DNA of 64,000 bases from Papaver somniferum (GCF_003573695.1 NC_039359.1:138161939-138225938), one strand, 5' to 3'; counted from the stretch's first letter, positions 21,747 through 36,187 are shown. The notes: generated from the sequence alone by a model not told the origin. Program-made: numbers and translations.

Positions 21747-24207
21747 TGTTAGAGTATTGCTCGGCCGAACTCGCATGCGTTGCTATCGCAAGCATTTTTG
21801 TCAATATTAGTGATCAAAATTATATGTCTTGATTTCTAGTATACTTATGACTAAGTCTTGGTCTAGGATAGTTAGGAATAGTTGAGCTAGACTCCATGGC
21901 GATTATCTTGCAAAGACGAAGAACTACTCAAGGAACCAGTGGAACTTCATCCGACCAAAAGGTATGTGGAGACTTGAACTCATCTTCTCACTCAAAAGTC
22001 TATCTACTCTATCTCCTACTCTTGAGACAAAAGTCGTATAGGTATGATAGTTTTCATACATACACATTTGCTTTTTCGAGCCGAGTTTATTCGCCTATAT
22101 TTTTCTCGAAATACATGTTGGTAAGCTTTTGCTTTAACCATTTTCATCTTTACCCGTGACGAAATTCATGATGACGTTTCAATCTTAAAAATAACTTTGA
22201 TGACGATAGTCGTTTCTTTATGTCTAACGACTGTTATAACATTATAGAAGAATGTTTCAAAGATTGAAATGTAGAGTTGAGAATATGTAACCACCTATGG
22301 ATGTAAGCATATAATGTGTTCGCACATTAGTGTATAAATTCATGTGCCGGAAACCAAGTGCGTGCATATGTGTGCATGCGGTATTGGTGAAGGAGACGTG
22401 TTGGGTACGCGTGCCCGTACGCGTACTGGTGGAAATTCACTCCGTGAAATTCTGCTGAGTTTGAAGTTTACGAACTCAAAAACCAGTCACCTTAGGTACG
22501 CGTACTGGCGGAACTTTTTCACCCGAAAAAGTCTGCTGAGTTTGGAAACTAAAACCAACTTAAAATCCGGTAGCTAAGGTACGCATACCCGTTTGCATAC
22601 CCAAGCTGGTTATATTTCTCAAATCGGTAGTTTCATGAACTTAAACAATAAATCAATGAGGAATTAATATTTGCAAACCGTGGGTATATTGTTTCAGAAT
22701 TGATTCAAATGAATCAAACCGATTTTGTTTCAATTGTGTCTATGTATAAAGACCTAAGCAATTGAAAAACTCTTGAACTAGTTCTTATGAGTCATTTGAA
22801 CTAGTTATGAGAAAGATGAATACGGTTAATATGAAAGCACTCATATGGCTAACCATTGGTCAACCATTTGTAAATCGACCAATGTACACATTTAGGTACG
22901 GTTACTCAAACCTAAATAAATACATTTCATTTGTGTGTGACAAGCTAAGTTTCGATCTAACGGTTGAAAGATATTAGCTTGGATAAATCAGGTTTTTCAT
23001 CTAACGGTGATTATTGAATGCTTTGTTACCAAGGTAACTTAGATTGCAAACCCTGATTTGAAAACTATATAAGGAGACGTCTAGCAACTGTGCAAAACTA
23101 ATCCCCATACCTCCTGTGTGATACTAGTTGGTTTGCTAGAGTTGATTCTCCTTTAATCGTAGGTTTCTTCTCGAGACCCTGTTGATTAACGACTGAAATA
23201 CTTCATTGGGATTGTGAAGCCAGACGAAACTACTCTTGTAGTTGAGCGATCTTATCTTGCCATTTTCTATCGTACGAGTTCAATTGAATAATTGACTTGA
23301 GATTATATCTCTGATAGGGCAAGATAAAAATAAATCACAAACATCTTCGTCTCATCGTTTGTGATTCCACAATATCTAGTTTCGCTACCATACGATTTAT
23401 ATTATTGTAAGGTTATTGATAATACTAGGTTGTTCTTCGGGAATATGTCTGGTTTATCAGTTGGTTCTTGTTCAGCTAGATTTTTATCAAAAGACAGAAC
23501 AAAACTTTTAGGTTTATTTGTGGGAGGCATATTTATCTATCCTTGTAGTCTTTTCTGTGTGATACAGATTTGTTTATTAAAGTCTTCGACTTTTGGTCGT
23601 AGCAACTCTTGGTTGTGGGTGAGATCATCTAAGGGAATCAAGTGCGCAGTATCCTGCTGGGATCAGAGACGTAAGGAGCGCAACTGTACCTTGAATCAGT
23701 GTGAGATTGATTAGGGTTCAACTACAGTCCAGACCGAAGTTAGTTTGTATTAGGCTAGTGTCTGTAACAGCTTAATGCAGTGTGGTGTTCAATCTGGACT
23801 AGGTCCCGGGGTTTTTCTGCATTTGCGGTTTCCTCGTTAACAAAATTTCTGGTGTCTGTGTTATTTCAATTTCGCATTATATTTTATTATATAATTGAAA
23901 TATCACAGGTTGTACGTTGTATCGATCAATAGTGAAATCCAACCTTTGGTTGTTGATTGGATATTGATTGATCCTTGGATATTAGTCTTTCCTACCATCC
24001 AAGTTTATCTCTCTTGTATTTAATCGAGCCTCGCAGATTGCTTGATTAAGATTTAAATCAAAAGATAGAGATATTAAATCCTTAATATACTTTTTATTAA
24101 GATTGAGTCTGACTGTCTAGTTGATTCTCTTAAAAGTATATTAGAGTTAGTCCATGCAGATTGCTAATCGAAATATTGGGTGAGGTTGTTAGACCCTCGC
24201 ATTTTCA
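21747..24207 (+). repeat. C1 3' LTR
   Basis: 2,461 bp, same ends and order as 15418-17899. TATA box at 23066-23074. One repeat unit in the TACGCGTACC block is missing near 22500. Confidence 0.93.
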
Positions 24208-25333
24208 AGTATCATGATTTCTTTGAACCCATAAGTGTCTTGGAAGAACACGTTCTTGTTCAACAGGAATAGCCTGATTAGTGCTCTTTTCCTCGTCACT
24301 AGAAATATCAGGATCAACGACTCTTGGAACAACTTCAAATGATTCTGGGATTTCCTTGACTTTCTCAATTGTCTCAGTTGGAGGCAATTCAGCAGGATGA
24401 CTATTATGACGAAAATTGCTCAGATCATCAATGATGACATTTGCAGATTCCATCATAACTTGGGTTCTGAGATTAAATACTCGAAAACCACGACTACAGA
24501 TGCATAGCCAAGAAAGATGCCTTCATCACTTTTAGAATCAAATTCTCTTTCTGCTCTCGATCTTTCAGAATGTAGCACTTACTTCCAAACACTCTGAGAT
24601 AATGTAAGTTGGGTTTCCTACCGTACCACAACTCATAAGGAGTGTTTAGGGTTTTATACCGTAGGTAAACACGGTTGATCAAATAACATGTTGTGAACAC
24701 AAATTCTCCCCAAAACCTTAACGGTAGGTTTTTGTTGTGGAGCATTACCCTGGCCATTTCCTGAATGTTCCTATTCTTCCTTTCTGTAACTCCATTATCT
24801 TGGGGAGTAATGGGTGGTGAGCATTGTTGAATAATCCCCAGTTTGTCATAAAATTCAAACACCTTAGTGTCCTTGAATTCAATTTCACGGTCGCTTCTAA
24901 TTTTCTTTAGCTTGCGACCTTGTTCATTCTGGATTCTATTAACAATAATCTTGAATTCACCAAGGGTTTCATTTTTACGAGCTAAAAATGGCACCCAGGT
25001 GAATCTGGTGTAATTATCTACCATAACTAAAGCATACTTCTTCCCAGCAAGCGTAAGTTGTTGAATAGGACCGAAGAGATCCGTATGAATTAAATAAAGT
25101 GGAGCTTTAGTGAGAATGTCTTGAGATGATTTATGTGGAACTTTCGTTTGTTTACCCTTTTGACAGGCACCACATACACCATCAATCTTTGCATTGATTT
25201 TGGGAACGCCTCTAACAAGTTCTTTATTAATGATCTTAGTTAGAAGGCGATAATTGATGTGACCAAAACGCTCATGCTAGAGATGTGTAGATTCCACCTA
25301 AGTCAAATTGCAACAATTACTAAACTAAGTATC
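24208..25333 (-). pseudogene. pol: C0 pol, pre-integrase and integrase part
   Basis: Copia integrase on the minus strand: pre-integrase HERFGHINYRLL, zinc-finger CGACQKGKQ, the first catalytic Asp in HTDLFGP (about 25075), second Asp in IRSDREIEF, and Glu in NGVTERKNRN, then the typical WGEFVFTTCYLINR and GRKPNLHYLRVFG. The tail is Glu/Ser/Pro-rich (24205-24456) as usual between integrase and RT. Lesions: a TAG in place of the conserved Trp before HERFGH near 25274, and a frameshift near 24480. Bounded by C1 on the left and C2 on the right. Confidence 0.9.
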
Positions 25334-27713
25334 TGAAAAAGCGGGGGTCTAACAACACCACCCAATAATTCGATTAGCAATCTGTATGGACTAACTCCAA
25401 AATACTTTACTAGAGAATCAACTAGACAGTCAGACTCAATCTAGATAAAAGTATCTCCAGGAGTTAATATCTCTCTCTTGATTTGATTTTTACTCAAGCT
25501 AAAAACAATAGCGAGTCTTTATCAAATACAAGGAATACTTGGACGGTACCAAAGACCAATGTTCAAGGATCAATCAATATCAATCAACAACCAAAGGTTG
25601 GATTTACAATTGATGATCACGAACGTACAACCTGTATTATTTCAATTATATAAAATATAATGTGGAAAAGAAATAACACAGATACCAGAAATTTTGTTAA
25701 CGAGAAAACCGCAAATGCAGAAAAACCCCGGGACCTAGTCCAGATTGAATACACACTGTATTAAGCCGCTACAGACACTAGCCTACTGCAAACTAACTTC
25801 GGACTGGACTATAGTTGAACCCAAATCAGTCTCCCACCGATCCAAGGTACAGTTGTACTCCTACGCCTCTGATCCCAGTAGGATACTGCGCACTTGATTC
25901 CCTTAGATGATATCACCCACAACTAAGAGTTGTTGTAACCCAAAATCACAGACTTGATAATAAACAGATCTGTCTCACACAGAAAAGTCTATAAGAGGAT
26001 AAATCTGTCTCCCACAGATAAACCCTAGGTTTTGTTCCGTCTTTAGATGTAAGATCAAGGTAACAGGAACCAACTGATAATCCAGTGTTATATTCCCGAA
26101 GAACAACCTAGATTAATCAATCACCTCTCTACAATCCTTCCTGACTACACAAGCGGATTATCGAGGAATCACAAACAGTGAGACGAAGATGTTTGTGACT
26201 TCTTTATCTTGCCTATCAGAGAACTCTCACGATCTCAAGCCAATCAATCGATTGTACTCGTACGATAGAAGATGCAAGATCAGATCACAAAACTACGATA
26301 AAGTAGTATCGGCCTGGCTTCACAAACCCAATGAAGTCTTTAAGTCGTTAACCTGATTTTAGAGAAGGAAATCAAAGGTTAATGGAGATCGACTCTAGCG
26401 GGCGCACTAGTAGCACACAGACGTGTGGGGATTAGTTTTGCACAATGCTAGATGTCTCCTTTATATAGCCTTCAAATCAGGGTTTTTCCTTAGTTACAAA
26501 GCAATCCATATTCACCGTTAGATGAAAACCTGATTTAGATTCAAGCTAATATTTCTCAACCGTTAGATCGATAACTTAGCTTGTCACACACACTTGGGTA
26601 GACGTTTACTGGGTTCGTGAAAACCATGCCCAAACGTGTACTTGTATGTTGGTTCAACATAGTAACCCAAAAGGTTAACCATATGAGCATTTCATATTAA
26701 TCTTGTTCTTCTTCACCATAACTAGTTCAATTGACTCAAATGAACTAGTTAAAGAGTTGTTCAATTGTTATGAGATCTTATGTAACTACACAAGACACAA
26801 TTGAAACAAAGATGATTCGATTCGATTGAATCGGCTCATGAACATTATAGACACGTTTTGCATAAAGCATTCCTTAGTAATTTAATGTTTCATGTTCAGA
26901 GCACATCTTTAGATCATAACCTCTTAAGTTCACAAACAAGTTCGCGGACTCAAGTTAATCGGTTGAGTTTTCCAAACTCAGCAGAAATTCTCGGGATGAG
27001 AACTTCCGCCAGTTCGCGGACTTAGCACACAAACGAGTTTTGGAAAATCCTAGCAGAAATTCTCGGTCGAGAACTTCTGACAGTTCGCGGAATTGGCAAG
27101 CCAATTCCAAAATCCTCCCGAATTCTCTTGATCAACAAATTTCGAAAACTTTGGTTCAAGGAATACATGGTTATGTAATCTAAACTCTCATTTCAATCAT
27201 AGAGACATTCTCAGAGGACGCTATGTAGCCGTTATTCACAGACCGATTCACGTCAGAGCAATTCTTAAAGTGATTGAAAATTTTCATGACTTTGTTCACT
27301 AGGTGAAGATAAACTTGATCAAAGTGAAACTCTTTAGCAACACACGATTTCGAGATAAAAGATAAGCAATGAATGCTCAGCTCGAAATGTCAAATGTGTA
27401 TGATCTAGTCTATATAGCATACGACTTTTGTCTCATAATAAGTAGGAGATAGAAGAGATAGACTTTTGAGTGATAGATAAGTTCAAGTCTCCACATACCT
27501 TTTTGTTGATGAAGTTCCACGGTTCCTTGTATAGATCTTCGTCGTTGTATGATGAATCGCCATGAAGTACTTGAGATCAACTACACTTTTCTATCCTAGT
27601 CCGAGACTTAGCTATGTAGGCTAGAAATCAAGACTTATAGTTTTGATCACTAACATTGACAAACATGATTGAGATAGCAACGCATGCGAGGTTGACCGAG
27701 CTATGCTCTAACA
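25334..27713 (-). repeat. C2 3' LTR
   Basis: 2,380 bp, ends TGAAAAAGCG...GCTCTAACA on the plus strand. Carries the TTCGCGGACT-type repeat block at about 26940-27085 and a minus-strand TATA near 26460. Confidence 0.92.
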
Positions 27714-28140
27714 ATCTCCCTCTTTGTTAATTTTAGTGACAAAAGTATTAATACATATGGAATACAAAAAAGATAAACTTTAGTGGCTCCTATTCCATAG
27801 TTTAATCTTCAACGTTCCTTGAAATCTTCGTCCTTCCAAGTAATCCAATGATCCCAAAGGTTGTAAGTTTAGTACCATCGTTGTTGAAGATCCGTAGATT
27901 TAACAATGATAGAAATCAAGATTCTCGATCATTATTATACAATGTCATAGTATTATTATATAACATCAATGTCCAATTTTATCACGACTTTAACAATAAT
28001 ACTACGGTGATATGTATCACTCCCCCTTAGTCAATACTCCATCTTGATCATGGAAACCACACCCCTTACACAATGATCCGAAAACCATATGTATTTGTAG
28101 TGTGAACTACAATATTTCTCCCCCTTGTTGTCAATAAAAT
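27714..28140 (-). promoter_or_regulatory. C2 multiple polypurine tracts
   Basis: Minus-strand G-rich tracts at 27714-27728 (abutting the 3' LTR, one base decayed), about 28018-28032, and about 28116-28127. Confidence 0.7.
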
Positions 28141-30438
28141 TGGCAAAGGTACAAGAATGGGATCATAATGATATTTCCACATGAGACATTTCATGACCAA
28201 AAGAAAAATACATACCAACTTAATTTAGATACAATCTAATAGCCGAAGCTAACAACATTCATCAAGGAGTTTTAAGATACAAGATAACCCATATAAGATT
28301 CCACAGCCACATTCCCTACAAGATGTTACCATTAAGCACAAGTTCAAAAGAACTCTCCCCCATTTTATGTCATTCCCGAGAGAACAACAAGAACGACCTT
28401 AATTTCGAAAGAAAAGAAGGTTTTTTTATTGGCACCAAAAACCATAGGAATGATTTTCTATATCCAAAGCTCAACCAAATTAATCACAAGTAAACCCATG
28501 ATTAATTCAATTGGAATATGCAACTAAATCAAACCACAAAAGTGATCAATTTAATTGAAAGTGCTCAACATAAGTAAACTCACGGAGATACGACTAAGTC
28601 AATCACATGGAGATGACTAACTTAACCATTAAAATACTCAACATAAGGAAGACCTTACGGAATATATGACTACATTAACCAAAGAACATGATAGTATAGC
28701 CTTTCATATACTCAACACAAGAACTTGTGGAATATATGAAAACTCAACTAGATTAATTACAGGAGAACCTATAATTAATCTAATTGGAATACGAACAACC
28801 AAACTAATCACCTAAGTAATCAATTTAAGTATTTTGGGCTCAACATAAGAGAACTTATGGAACCTCGACTAAGTTTATCATAAAATATGACAACCTTAAC
28901 CGTACATGTACTCGACATAAGAAAGAAAACTTATGGAGTACAAACTAAATAACCAAACTGGTTGATTAATTTAGTTTCTAATGCTCGACATGTAACATCT
29001 TATGGAACAACCAACAAGCCAATAAGAATAATCGACTTAGTTGTATCGTGCTCAACATAAGACACTCAATGGAGCCTTCACGGTAAAACATAACAAGATG
29101 GATCAATGAAGATCAATACCGTGGATAACATACAAGGATCTATTCTGTTTTCCATCATAACGATATAATAGACTTTATCCTTGTCAAACAAAAGATATCA
29201 TCCTATTTTCCATCAAATACATGATTGCATAGGCATAACTTTTGTAATTGTCAAAAGTCCATTCGTCCTTTCATCAATACGAATACTAATTCATGAACGA
29301 CTTTACTTTTGACCGCAATATGGGACCTTCAAGTTCACGGACGCAAACAATACATATCCCATAAAAAAAATATTGCAATACTTCAAAACAGATTAATACT
29401 GCAATAATAATCTTTTCCCTTAGAAGGTAGAATCAATCTTTTTCGCACGGATTTATACCAAGAGTGGTTACCAAAAGCGTATAAAAATATTTCCTTAACA
29501 AAGAAGAACATACAAAGTCATTGACGACTATGCACCATAGTTCACATGAAATGATTGTGAACACTCAATATATAGCAATGTCAACTACTACCCATTCTCG
29601 AACTTCCTTATTTGTGATTTACCAACAACATTCTTGTAAAATCTACAAATTATCTTAGAAGATTATTACTCCAAGAATCCAAGTGTCCAAGTCCAGGAGA
29701 AGTGGAACAAGTGCAACGAATTGGAGCAAAACACTCAAAAACAAGAGACAGGACAAATACCAATATTAACTCAATAAAATTCAAGGTTTATCATCTCTAT
29801 TTTGAAGAGAATTCAAAAATAAAGAGAATGCAAAAAAAATGAGACCATTCCGAGTTTGGAAGAAGAAATTACGGCCAAAACAAGCTTACCGAATATCGAC
29901 GTCTACAGGAAAGTATGCATACGGGTTTGCAAACGAATTTTCATGACTTTGAGCAGTTTGCGGACTGGGTTTGCGAAATTAAACCCCAGGATTTTGATTT
30001 TAAAAGATGTTATGCATACTTGATATGTCTACCATGAAGTCCAAACATCCCGAACTATTATTTTCAAACCTACACATATAAGAACCTTAAACACGGATCA
30101 AGTTAGGTAGAAATGAACGATAAGCAAGGTACATGGATCATTATAAGTACTCTAAGCAAGTAAAAACACAAATATTGCTCAAGTTTATAGACATACCTTT
30201 AGACTAATCCAATTGAACTCTACAGCCTTACCGAACATAATCTGTGTGCCTCAAATTCTTGTGCTTCCCTCACCGTATACATAGTAGGGCATTTCTAGGT
30301 GAGGATGCACTTTTAACACAAACATGTTATGTTGAGGTGAACAATGTCTTGCTCACCATGGCACCAAGAAAGAGTTTCCAATAACTCTTAAATCTTGTAG
30401 TGTTGAGAAACACCCAAGGAACTGTTTTTATGAGTCTA
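28141..30438. repeat. C2 3' region with degenerate repeats
   Basis: No coding frame. From about 28440 to 29080 diverged units built on ACTCAACATAAG and AATTAATC recur; these are the minus-strand form of the repeats in C1 and C3. A similar region is in C4 (51130-51670). Confidence 0.55.
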
Positions 30439-31010
30439 TCAAAGAACTTCAAGAGAACCCAAAAAGATTTGTGTTTTCCAACTTATAAAAAACAGTTTCT
30501 GCAGATAGTTTTTAGTACTGCGAAGGGAAACTCTTTTGATGAAAAGAGACGTTCTAGATTCTTCATAAAAGAAGACAATACTACTATCTTTATAGGAAGT
30601 ATCAGGAATTGAGCAGTGAATCAATTCATGCTTTGAGGTGATACACTCAGATGACTGAGATTTAAACTCCTCTTGTAATTCGTTTAGTTTATCACAACTA
30701 ATTGGATTACGCATAGGAGGAGCATTACTCTCACTGATCAGTAAATCAATATCAACCTCAACATGAATATTATTCATTATAACTTGATTTAGCCTGTCAA
30801 GAGATTCTTGCTCTTTCTGGAGGTATAACTCAACATCAAGAGATAAGCTCTCAAGCTTATTTTCAAGCCCTGAAAACACTTCAAGGGATTTTAAACCTGG
30901 TGGAGGTTTAGATAGAATTTCTTCTACAGATTTTATAAATCAGTAATAGAAGAGAATTCTGAAATCCCTAGATCTGGTGGTGCATTTATTGAGATAGCAC
31001 TACTGTCCAT
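30439..31010 (-). pseudogene. C2 gag-position coiled-coil ORF
   Basis: Begins at ATG 31010 with MDSSAISINAPP, the copia gag leader position, but stops after about 25 codons. A second frame (30879-30439, 146 codons) continues with Leu/Glu-rich coiled-coil-like sequence (ENKLESLSLDVELYLQKEQE). The UBN2 capsid region and zinc knuckle are both absent. Product not recognised beyond its gag position. Confidence 0.45.
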
Positions 31011-31062
31011 AGAGTCAGATCGCTACAAACACAGACTAATGAGATCTTAAACGTGTTTTCCT

Positions 31063-31074
31063 GCTCTCATACCA
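31063..31074 (-). promoter_or_regulatory. C2 primer binding site
   Basis: Minus-strand TGGTATGAGAGC, one change from TGGTATCAGAGC, two bases inside the 5' LTR. Confidence 0.8.
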
Positions 31075-31076
31075 AT

Positions 31077-33405
31077 TGAAAAAGCGGGGGTCTAGCAACA
31101 CCACCCAATAATTCGATTAGCAATCTGTATGGACTAACTCCGAAATACTTTACTAGAGAATCAATTAGACAGTCAGACTAAATCTAGATAAAAGTATCTC
31201 AAGGAGTTAATATCTCTCTCTTGATTTGATTTTTACTCAAGCTAAAAACAATAGGGAGTCTTTATCAAATACAAGGAATACTTGGACGGTACCAAAGACC
31301 AATGTCCAAGGATCAATCAATATCAATCAACAACCAAAGGTTGGATTTCCAATTGATTATCACGAACGCACAACCTATATTATTTCAATTATATAAAATA
31401 TAATGCGAAAAATAAATAACACAAACACCAGAAATTTTGTTAACGAGGAAACCGCAAATGCAGAAAACCCCCGAAACCTAGTCCAAATTGAATACACACT
31501 GTATTAAGCCGCTACATACACTATCCTACTGCAAACTAACTTCAGACTGGACTATAGTTGAACCCCAATCAGTCTCCCACCGATCCAAGGTATAGTTGTA
31601 CTCCTACGCCTCTGATCCCAGCAGGATACTCGCACTTGATTCCCTTAGCTGATCTCACCCACAACCAAGAGTTGTTGTAACCCAAAATCACAGACTTGAT
31701 AATAAACAGATCTGTCTCACACAGAAAAGTCTATAAGAGGATAAATATGTATCCCACAAATAAACCCTAGGTTTTGTTCCGTCCTTAGATATAAAATCAA
31801 GGTAACAGGAACCAATTGATAATCCGGTCTTATATTCCCGAAGAACAACCTAGATTAATCAATCACCTCTCTACAATCCTTCATGACTATACAAGCAGAT
31901 TGTCGAGGAATCACAAACAGTGAGACGAAGATGTTTGTGACTTCTTTATCTTGCCTATCGGAGAACTCTCACGATCTCAAGTCAACCAATCGATTGTGCT
32001 CGTACGATAGAAGATGCAAGATCAGATCACACAACTACGATAAAGTAGTATCGGCCTGGCTTCACAATCCCAATGAAGTCTTTAAGTCGTTAACCTGATT
32101 TTAGAGAAGAAAATCAAAGGCTAATGGAGATCGACTCTAGCGGACGCACTAGTAGCACACAGATGTGTGGGGATTAGTTTTGCACAATGCTAGATGTCTC
32201 CTTTATATAGTCTTCAAATCAGGGTTTTGCCTTAGTTACAAAGCAATCCATATTCACCGTTATATGAAAACCTGATTTAGAATCAAGCTAATATTTCTCA
32301 ACCGTTAGATCGAAAACTTAGCTTTTCACACACACTTGGGTAGATATTTACTGGGTTCGTGAAAACCATGCCCAAACGTGTACTGTATGTTGGTTCAACG
32401 TAGAAACCCAAAATGTTAATCATATGAGCATTTCATATTAACCTTGTTCTTCTTCACCATAACTAGTTCAATTGACTCAAATGAACTAGTTAAAGAGTTG
32501 TTCAATTGCTATGAGATCTTATGTAACTACACAAGATACAATTGAAACAAAGATGATTCGATTCGATTGAATCGGCTCATGAACATTATAGCCACGGTTT
32601 GCATAAAGCATTCCTTAGTAATCACAAACAAGTTCGCGGACTTAAGTTAATCGGTTGAGTTTTCCCAACTCAGCAGAAATTCTCGGGATGAGAACTTCCG
32701 CTAGTTCGCGAACTTAGCACACAAACGAGTTTTAGAAAATCCCAGCAGAAATTCTCGGTCGAGAACTTCCGACAGTTCGCGGACTTGGCAAGCCAATTCC
32801 ACAATCCTCCCGATTTTTCTTGATCAACAAAGTTCGAAAACTTCGGTTCAAGGAATACATGGTTATGTAATATAAACTCTCATTTCAATCATTAAGACAT
32901 TCTCAGAGGACGCTATGTAGCCGTTATTCACAAACCGATTCACGTCAGAGCAATTCTCAAAGTGATTGAAACTTTTCATGACTTTTGTCACTAGGTGAAG
33001 ATAAACTTGATCAAAGCGAAATGCTTTACCAACACACGATTTCGAGAAAAAATATAAGCAATGAATGCTCAGCTCGAAATGTCAAATGTGTATGATCTAG
33101 TCTATATAGCATACGACTTTTGTCTCATAAGAAGCAGGAGATAGAAGAAATATACTTTTGAGTGATAGATAAGTTCAAGTCACCACGTACCTTTTTGTTG
33201 ATGAAGTTCCACAGTTCCTTGTATAGATCTTCGTCGTTGTATGATGAATCACCATGAAGTCCTTGAGCTCAACTACACTTATATATCCTAGTCTGAGACA
33301 TAGCTATGTAGGCTACAAATCAAGACTTATAGTTTTGATCACTAACATTGATAAACATGCTTGAGATAGCAACGCATGCGAGGTTGACCGATCTATGCTC
33401 TAACG
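31077..33405 (-). repeat. C2 5' LTR
   Basis: 2,329 bp. Closely matches 25334-27713, with a small deletion near 32622. TATA (minus) at about 32202-32209. Confidence 0.92.
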
Positions 33406-33817
33406 GTATCAAGAACATAACATTTATTTTTACCACGAGTTCCCTAAAAAATTATTTTTCCAGTTTTGTATACAAGGTCACATACATTCGCATTGAAGAC
33501 AACTTTATGGCCTTTATCACAAATTTGACTAACAGAAAGAAGATTTGCAGTCATACCTTTAACGTACACTACATCATGGATTTCAAGAATACTGGGAAGT
33601 TTGATCGTCCCCTTCTTGCTTATGTAGCAATAACTACCATCTACGAATGTTACAGGACCTCCTTCAAAGTCGTTTGAATTCACAAACCACGAAAGATCTC
33701 CAGTCATATGTCGGCTACATCTACTGTCAAGAAACCATTGAAATGGTGATGTTTATTTTAGAGAAAAATCTCCCATACTAACACTACTATCCCCTTTGGG
33801 ATTTCTTGTTATATTTG
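33406..33817 (-). pseudogene. pol: C0 protease and start of pre-integrase
   Basis: Minus-strand copia protease core WFLDSRCSRHMTG, in which the Gly of the usual DSGCSRHMTG is Arg, followed by GGPVTFVDGS, KGTIKLPSI and YVKGMTANLLSVSQICD, the typical link to the pre-integrase domain. An in-frame TAA lies near 33756 before the protease. Interrupted by C2 on the left and by C3 on the right. Confidence 0.88.
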
Positions 33818-36185
33818 TGTTAGAGCATTGCTCGGTCGAACTCGCATGCGTTGCTATCTCAAGCATATTTGTCAATGTTAGTGATCAAAACTATAAGTCT
33901 TGATTTCTAGTCTACTATAGCTAAGGTCTTGGACTAGGATAAAAAGTGTAGTTGAGCTCATGAACTCCATGGAAATCATCATACAAGACGAAAGACTACT
34001 CAAGGAACCGGTGGATCTTCATCGACTAAAAGGTATGTGGAGACTTGAACTTAGCTATCACTCAAAAGTCTATTTATCTTCTATCTTGAGACAAAAGTCG
34101 TTTTCCTATATAGACTTAGATTATACACATTTGCTATTTCGAGCCGAGTTTATCTCGTCTATCTATTTCTCGAGATATGTGTTGGTAAGCTTTCGCTTTA
34201 GCCAAGTTCATCTTTACCTAGTGACGAAATTCATGACAAGTTTCAATCACTTTGAAAATCGCTTACTTTGACGAAAAGTAGTTTGTGAATAACAACTATA
34301 GAATATCAACGTCCTCTAAGAATGTTTCAATGATTGAAATGAGAGTTTAGATAATATAACCATTGGAGGATATAAGCATTGTTGTGGAAACATATATATG
34401 TATAAGTCCTTATTCCTTGAACCGAAGTTTGCGAACTTTGTTGATCAAGAGAACCGGAAAGGTGGCGTAAGCCAAGTCCGCGAACTCAGTCCGTGAACTA
34501 GCGGAAGTTCTCGTCCCGAGAAATTCTGCTGGAGTTTGTGAACTCCGTCCGGGAACTTAAGTCCGCGAACTTGAGTAGGTTATATCTAAAAACGATGTTT
34601 GTGAACTTATTCTTATATAAACTACGAAATGCAAATTACAAACCGTGGCTATATAGTTCATGAACCGATTCGAGTGAATCAAATCGTTTTTGCTTCAATT
34701 GTGTCTTGTGTAGTTACATAAGATTTCCTTGCAATTGAACAACTCTCTAACTAGTTCATTTGAGTCACTTGAACTAGTTATAGTGAAGAAGAATATGGTT
34801 GATATGAAAGTGATCATATGGCTAACCATTTGGTTGACTATTGTTGAACTAACAAATGTACAAGTTTGGGTACAGTTACACAAGCCTAGAAACGTGCATT
34901 TCATTTGTGTGTAACAAGCTAGTTTTCGATCTAACGGTTTAAATATATTATCTTGAATCTAATCAGGTTTTCATCTAATAGTGAATATTGCATGCTTTGT
35001 TACCAATTTAACATTGATTGCAAACCCTGATTTGAAAAATTATATAAGGGAGAGCTCTAGCAACTGGGAAACCTAATCCCCACACCTTATGTGTGATACT
35101 AGTTGTGCTAAGCTAGAGTCGATTCTCCTTTAACCTTTGGTTTCTTCTTCTAAACCAGGTTAACGACTTAAAAACTTCATTGGGATTGTGAACCCAGACC
35201 GATACTACTTTTTTGTAGTTATGTGATCCGATCTTGCTGTTTCTATCGTCCGAGTACAATTGTAATAATTGGCTTGAGATTGATATCTCCGATAGGCAAG
35301 ATATAAAAGAAATCACAAACACTTCGTCTCATCGTTTGTGATTCCGCAAGATATTTTTTCTCTGCGTCGATTAAGATTATTGTGAGGTGATGGATAATAC
35401 TAGGTTATTCTTCGGGAATATAAGTATGGTTTATCAATTGGTTCCTCTTCACCTTGATTTATCAAAAGACGGAACAAAACTCATTGGTATATTCGTGGGA
35501 GACGGATTTATCTATTATCGTAGACTTTTCTGTGTGATACAGATTTGTTTATTAAAGTCTTCGACTTTGGGTCGTAGCAATTCTTAGTTGTGGGTGAGAT
35601 CAGCTAAGGGAATCAAGTACGTAGCATCCTTCTGGGATCAGAGACGTATGAGCATAACTGTACCTTGGATCAGCGTGAGATTGATTGGGGTTGAACTACA
35701 GTCCAGACCGAAGTTAATTTGGAGTAGGCTAGTGTATGTAGCGGCTTAATACAATGTGTGTTCAAACTGGACTAGGTCCCGGGGTTTTTCTGCATTTGCG
35801 GTTTCCTCATTAACAAAATTCTGGTGTCTGTGTTATTTCTTTTTCGCATTATATTTTGTTATATAATTGAAATATAACAGGTTGTGCATTGTTCAATCAA
35901 TTAGAATATCCGACCTTTTGGTTGTTGATTTAAATTGATTGACACTTGGATATTGGTCTTTGGTACCATCCAAGTTATCTCTCTAGTATTTGATAAAGAC
36001 TCGTAGATTTCTATTTGCTTGAGTATATATCAAATCGAGAGATTGAGATAGAAACTCTTTGATATACTTTTTTATCTAGATTGAGTCTGACTGTCTAGTT
36101 GATTCTCTAGAAAGTATATTAGAGTTTGTCCCTACAGATTGCTAAGCGAAATATTGGGTGTGGTTGTTGTACCCCCACTTTTTCA
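33818..36185 (+). repeat. C3 5' LTR
   Basis: 2,368 bp, TGTTAGAG...TTTTTCA. TATA box at 35041-35049. Contains the GTTCGCGAACT/GTCCGCGAACT repeat block at 34430-34575. Confidence 0.92.
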
Positions 36186-36187
36186 AT

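Larger units (their letters stand above)
15418..24207 (+). mobile_element. C1: non-autonomous copia-type element with gag but no pol
   Basis: Two long LTRs (2,482 and 2,461 bp), each TGTTAGAG...TTTTCA, flanked by a perfect TSD AGTAT (15413-15417 and 24208-24212). Internal region of 3.85 kb: PBS, broken gag, a small coiled-coil ORF, degenerate repeats and five purine tracts. No protease, integrase or RT sequence is present. It is inserted in plus orientation into the minus-strand pol of C0. Confidence 0.93.
25334..33405 (-). mobile_element. C2: non-autonomous copia-type element, no pol
   Basis: LTRs 25334-27713 (3') and 31077-33405 (5'), flanked by TSD GTATC (25329-25333 and 33406-33410). The outermost base of the 5' LTR has changed from A to G on the plus strand. 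The 3.36-kb interior has a PBS, a short gag-position coiled-coil ORF, degenerate repeats and purine tracts. Inserted in the same orientation as C0, within the pre-integrase region. Confidence 0.92.
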
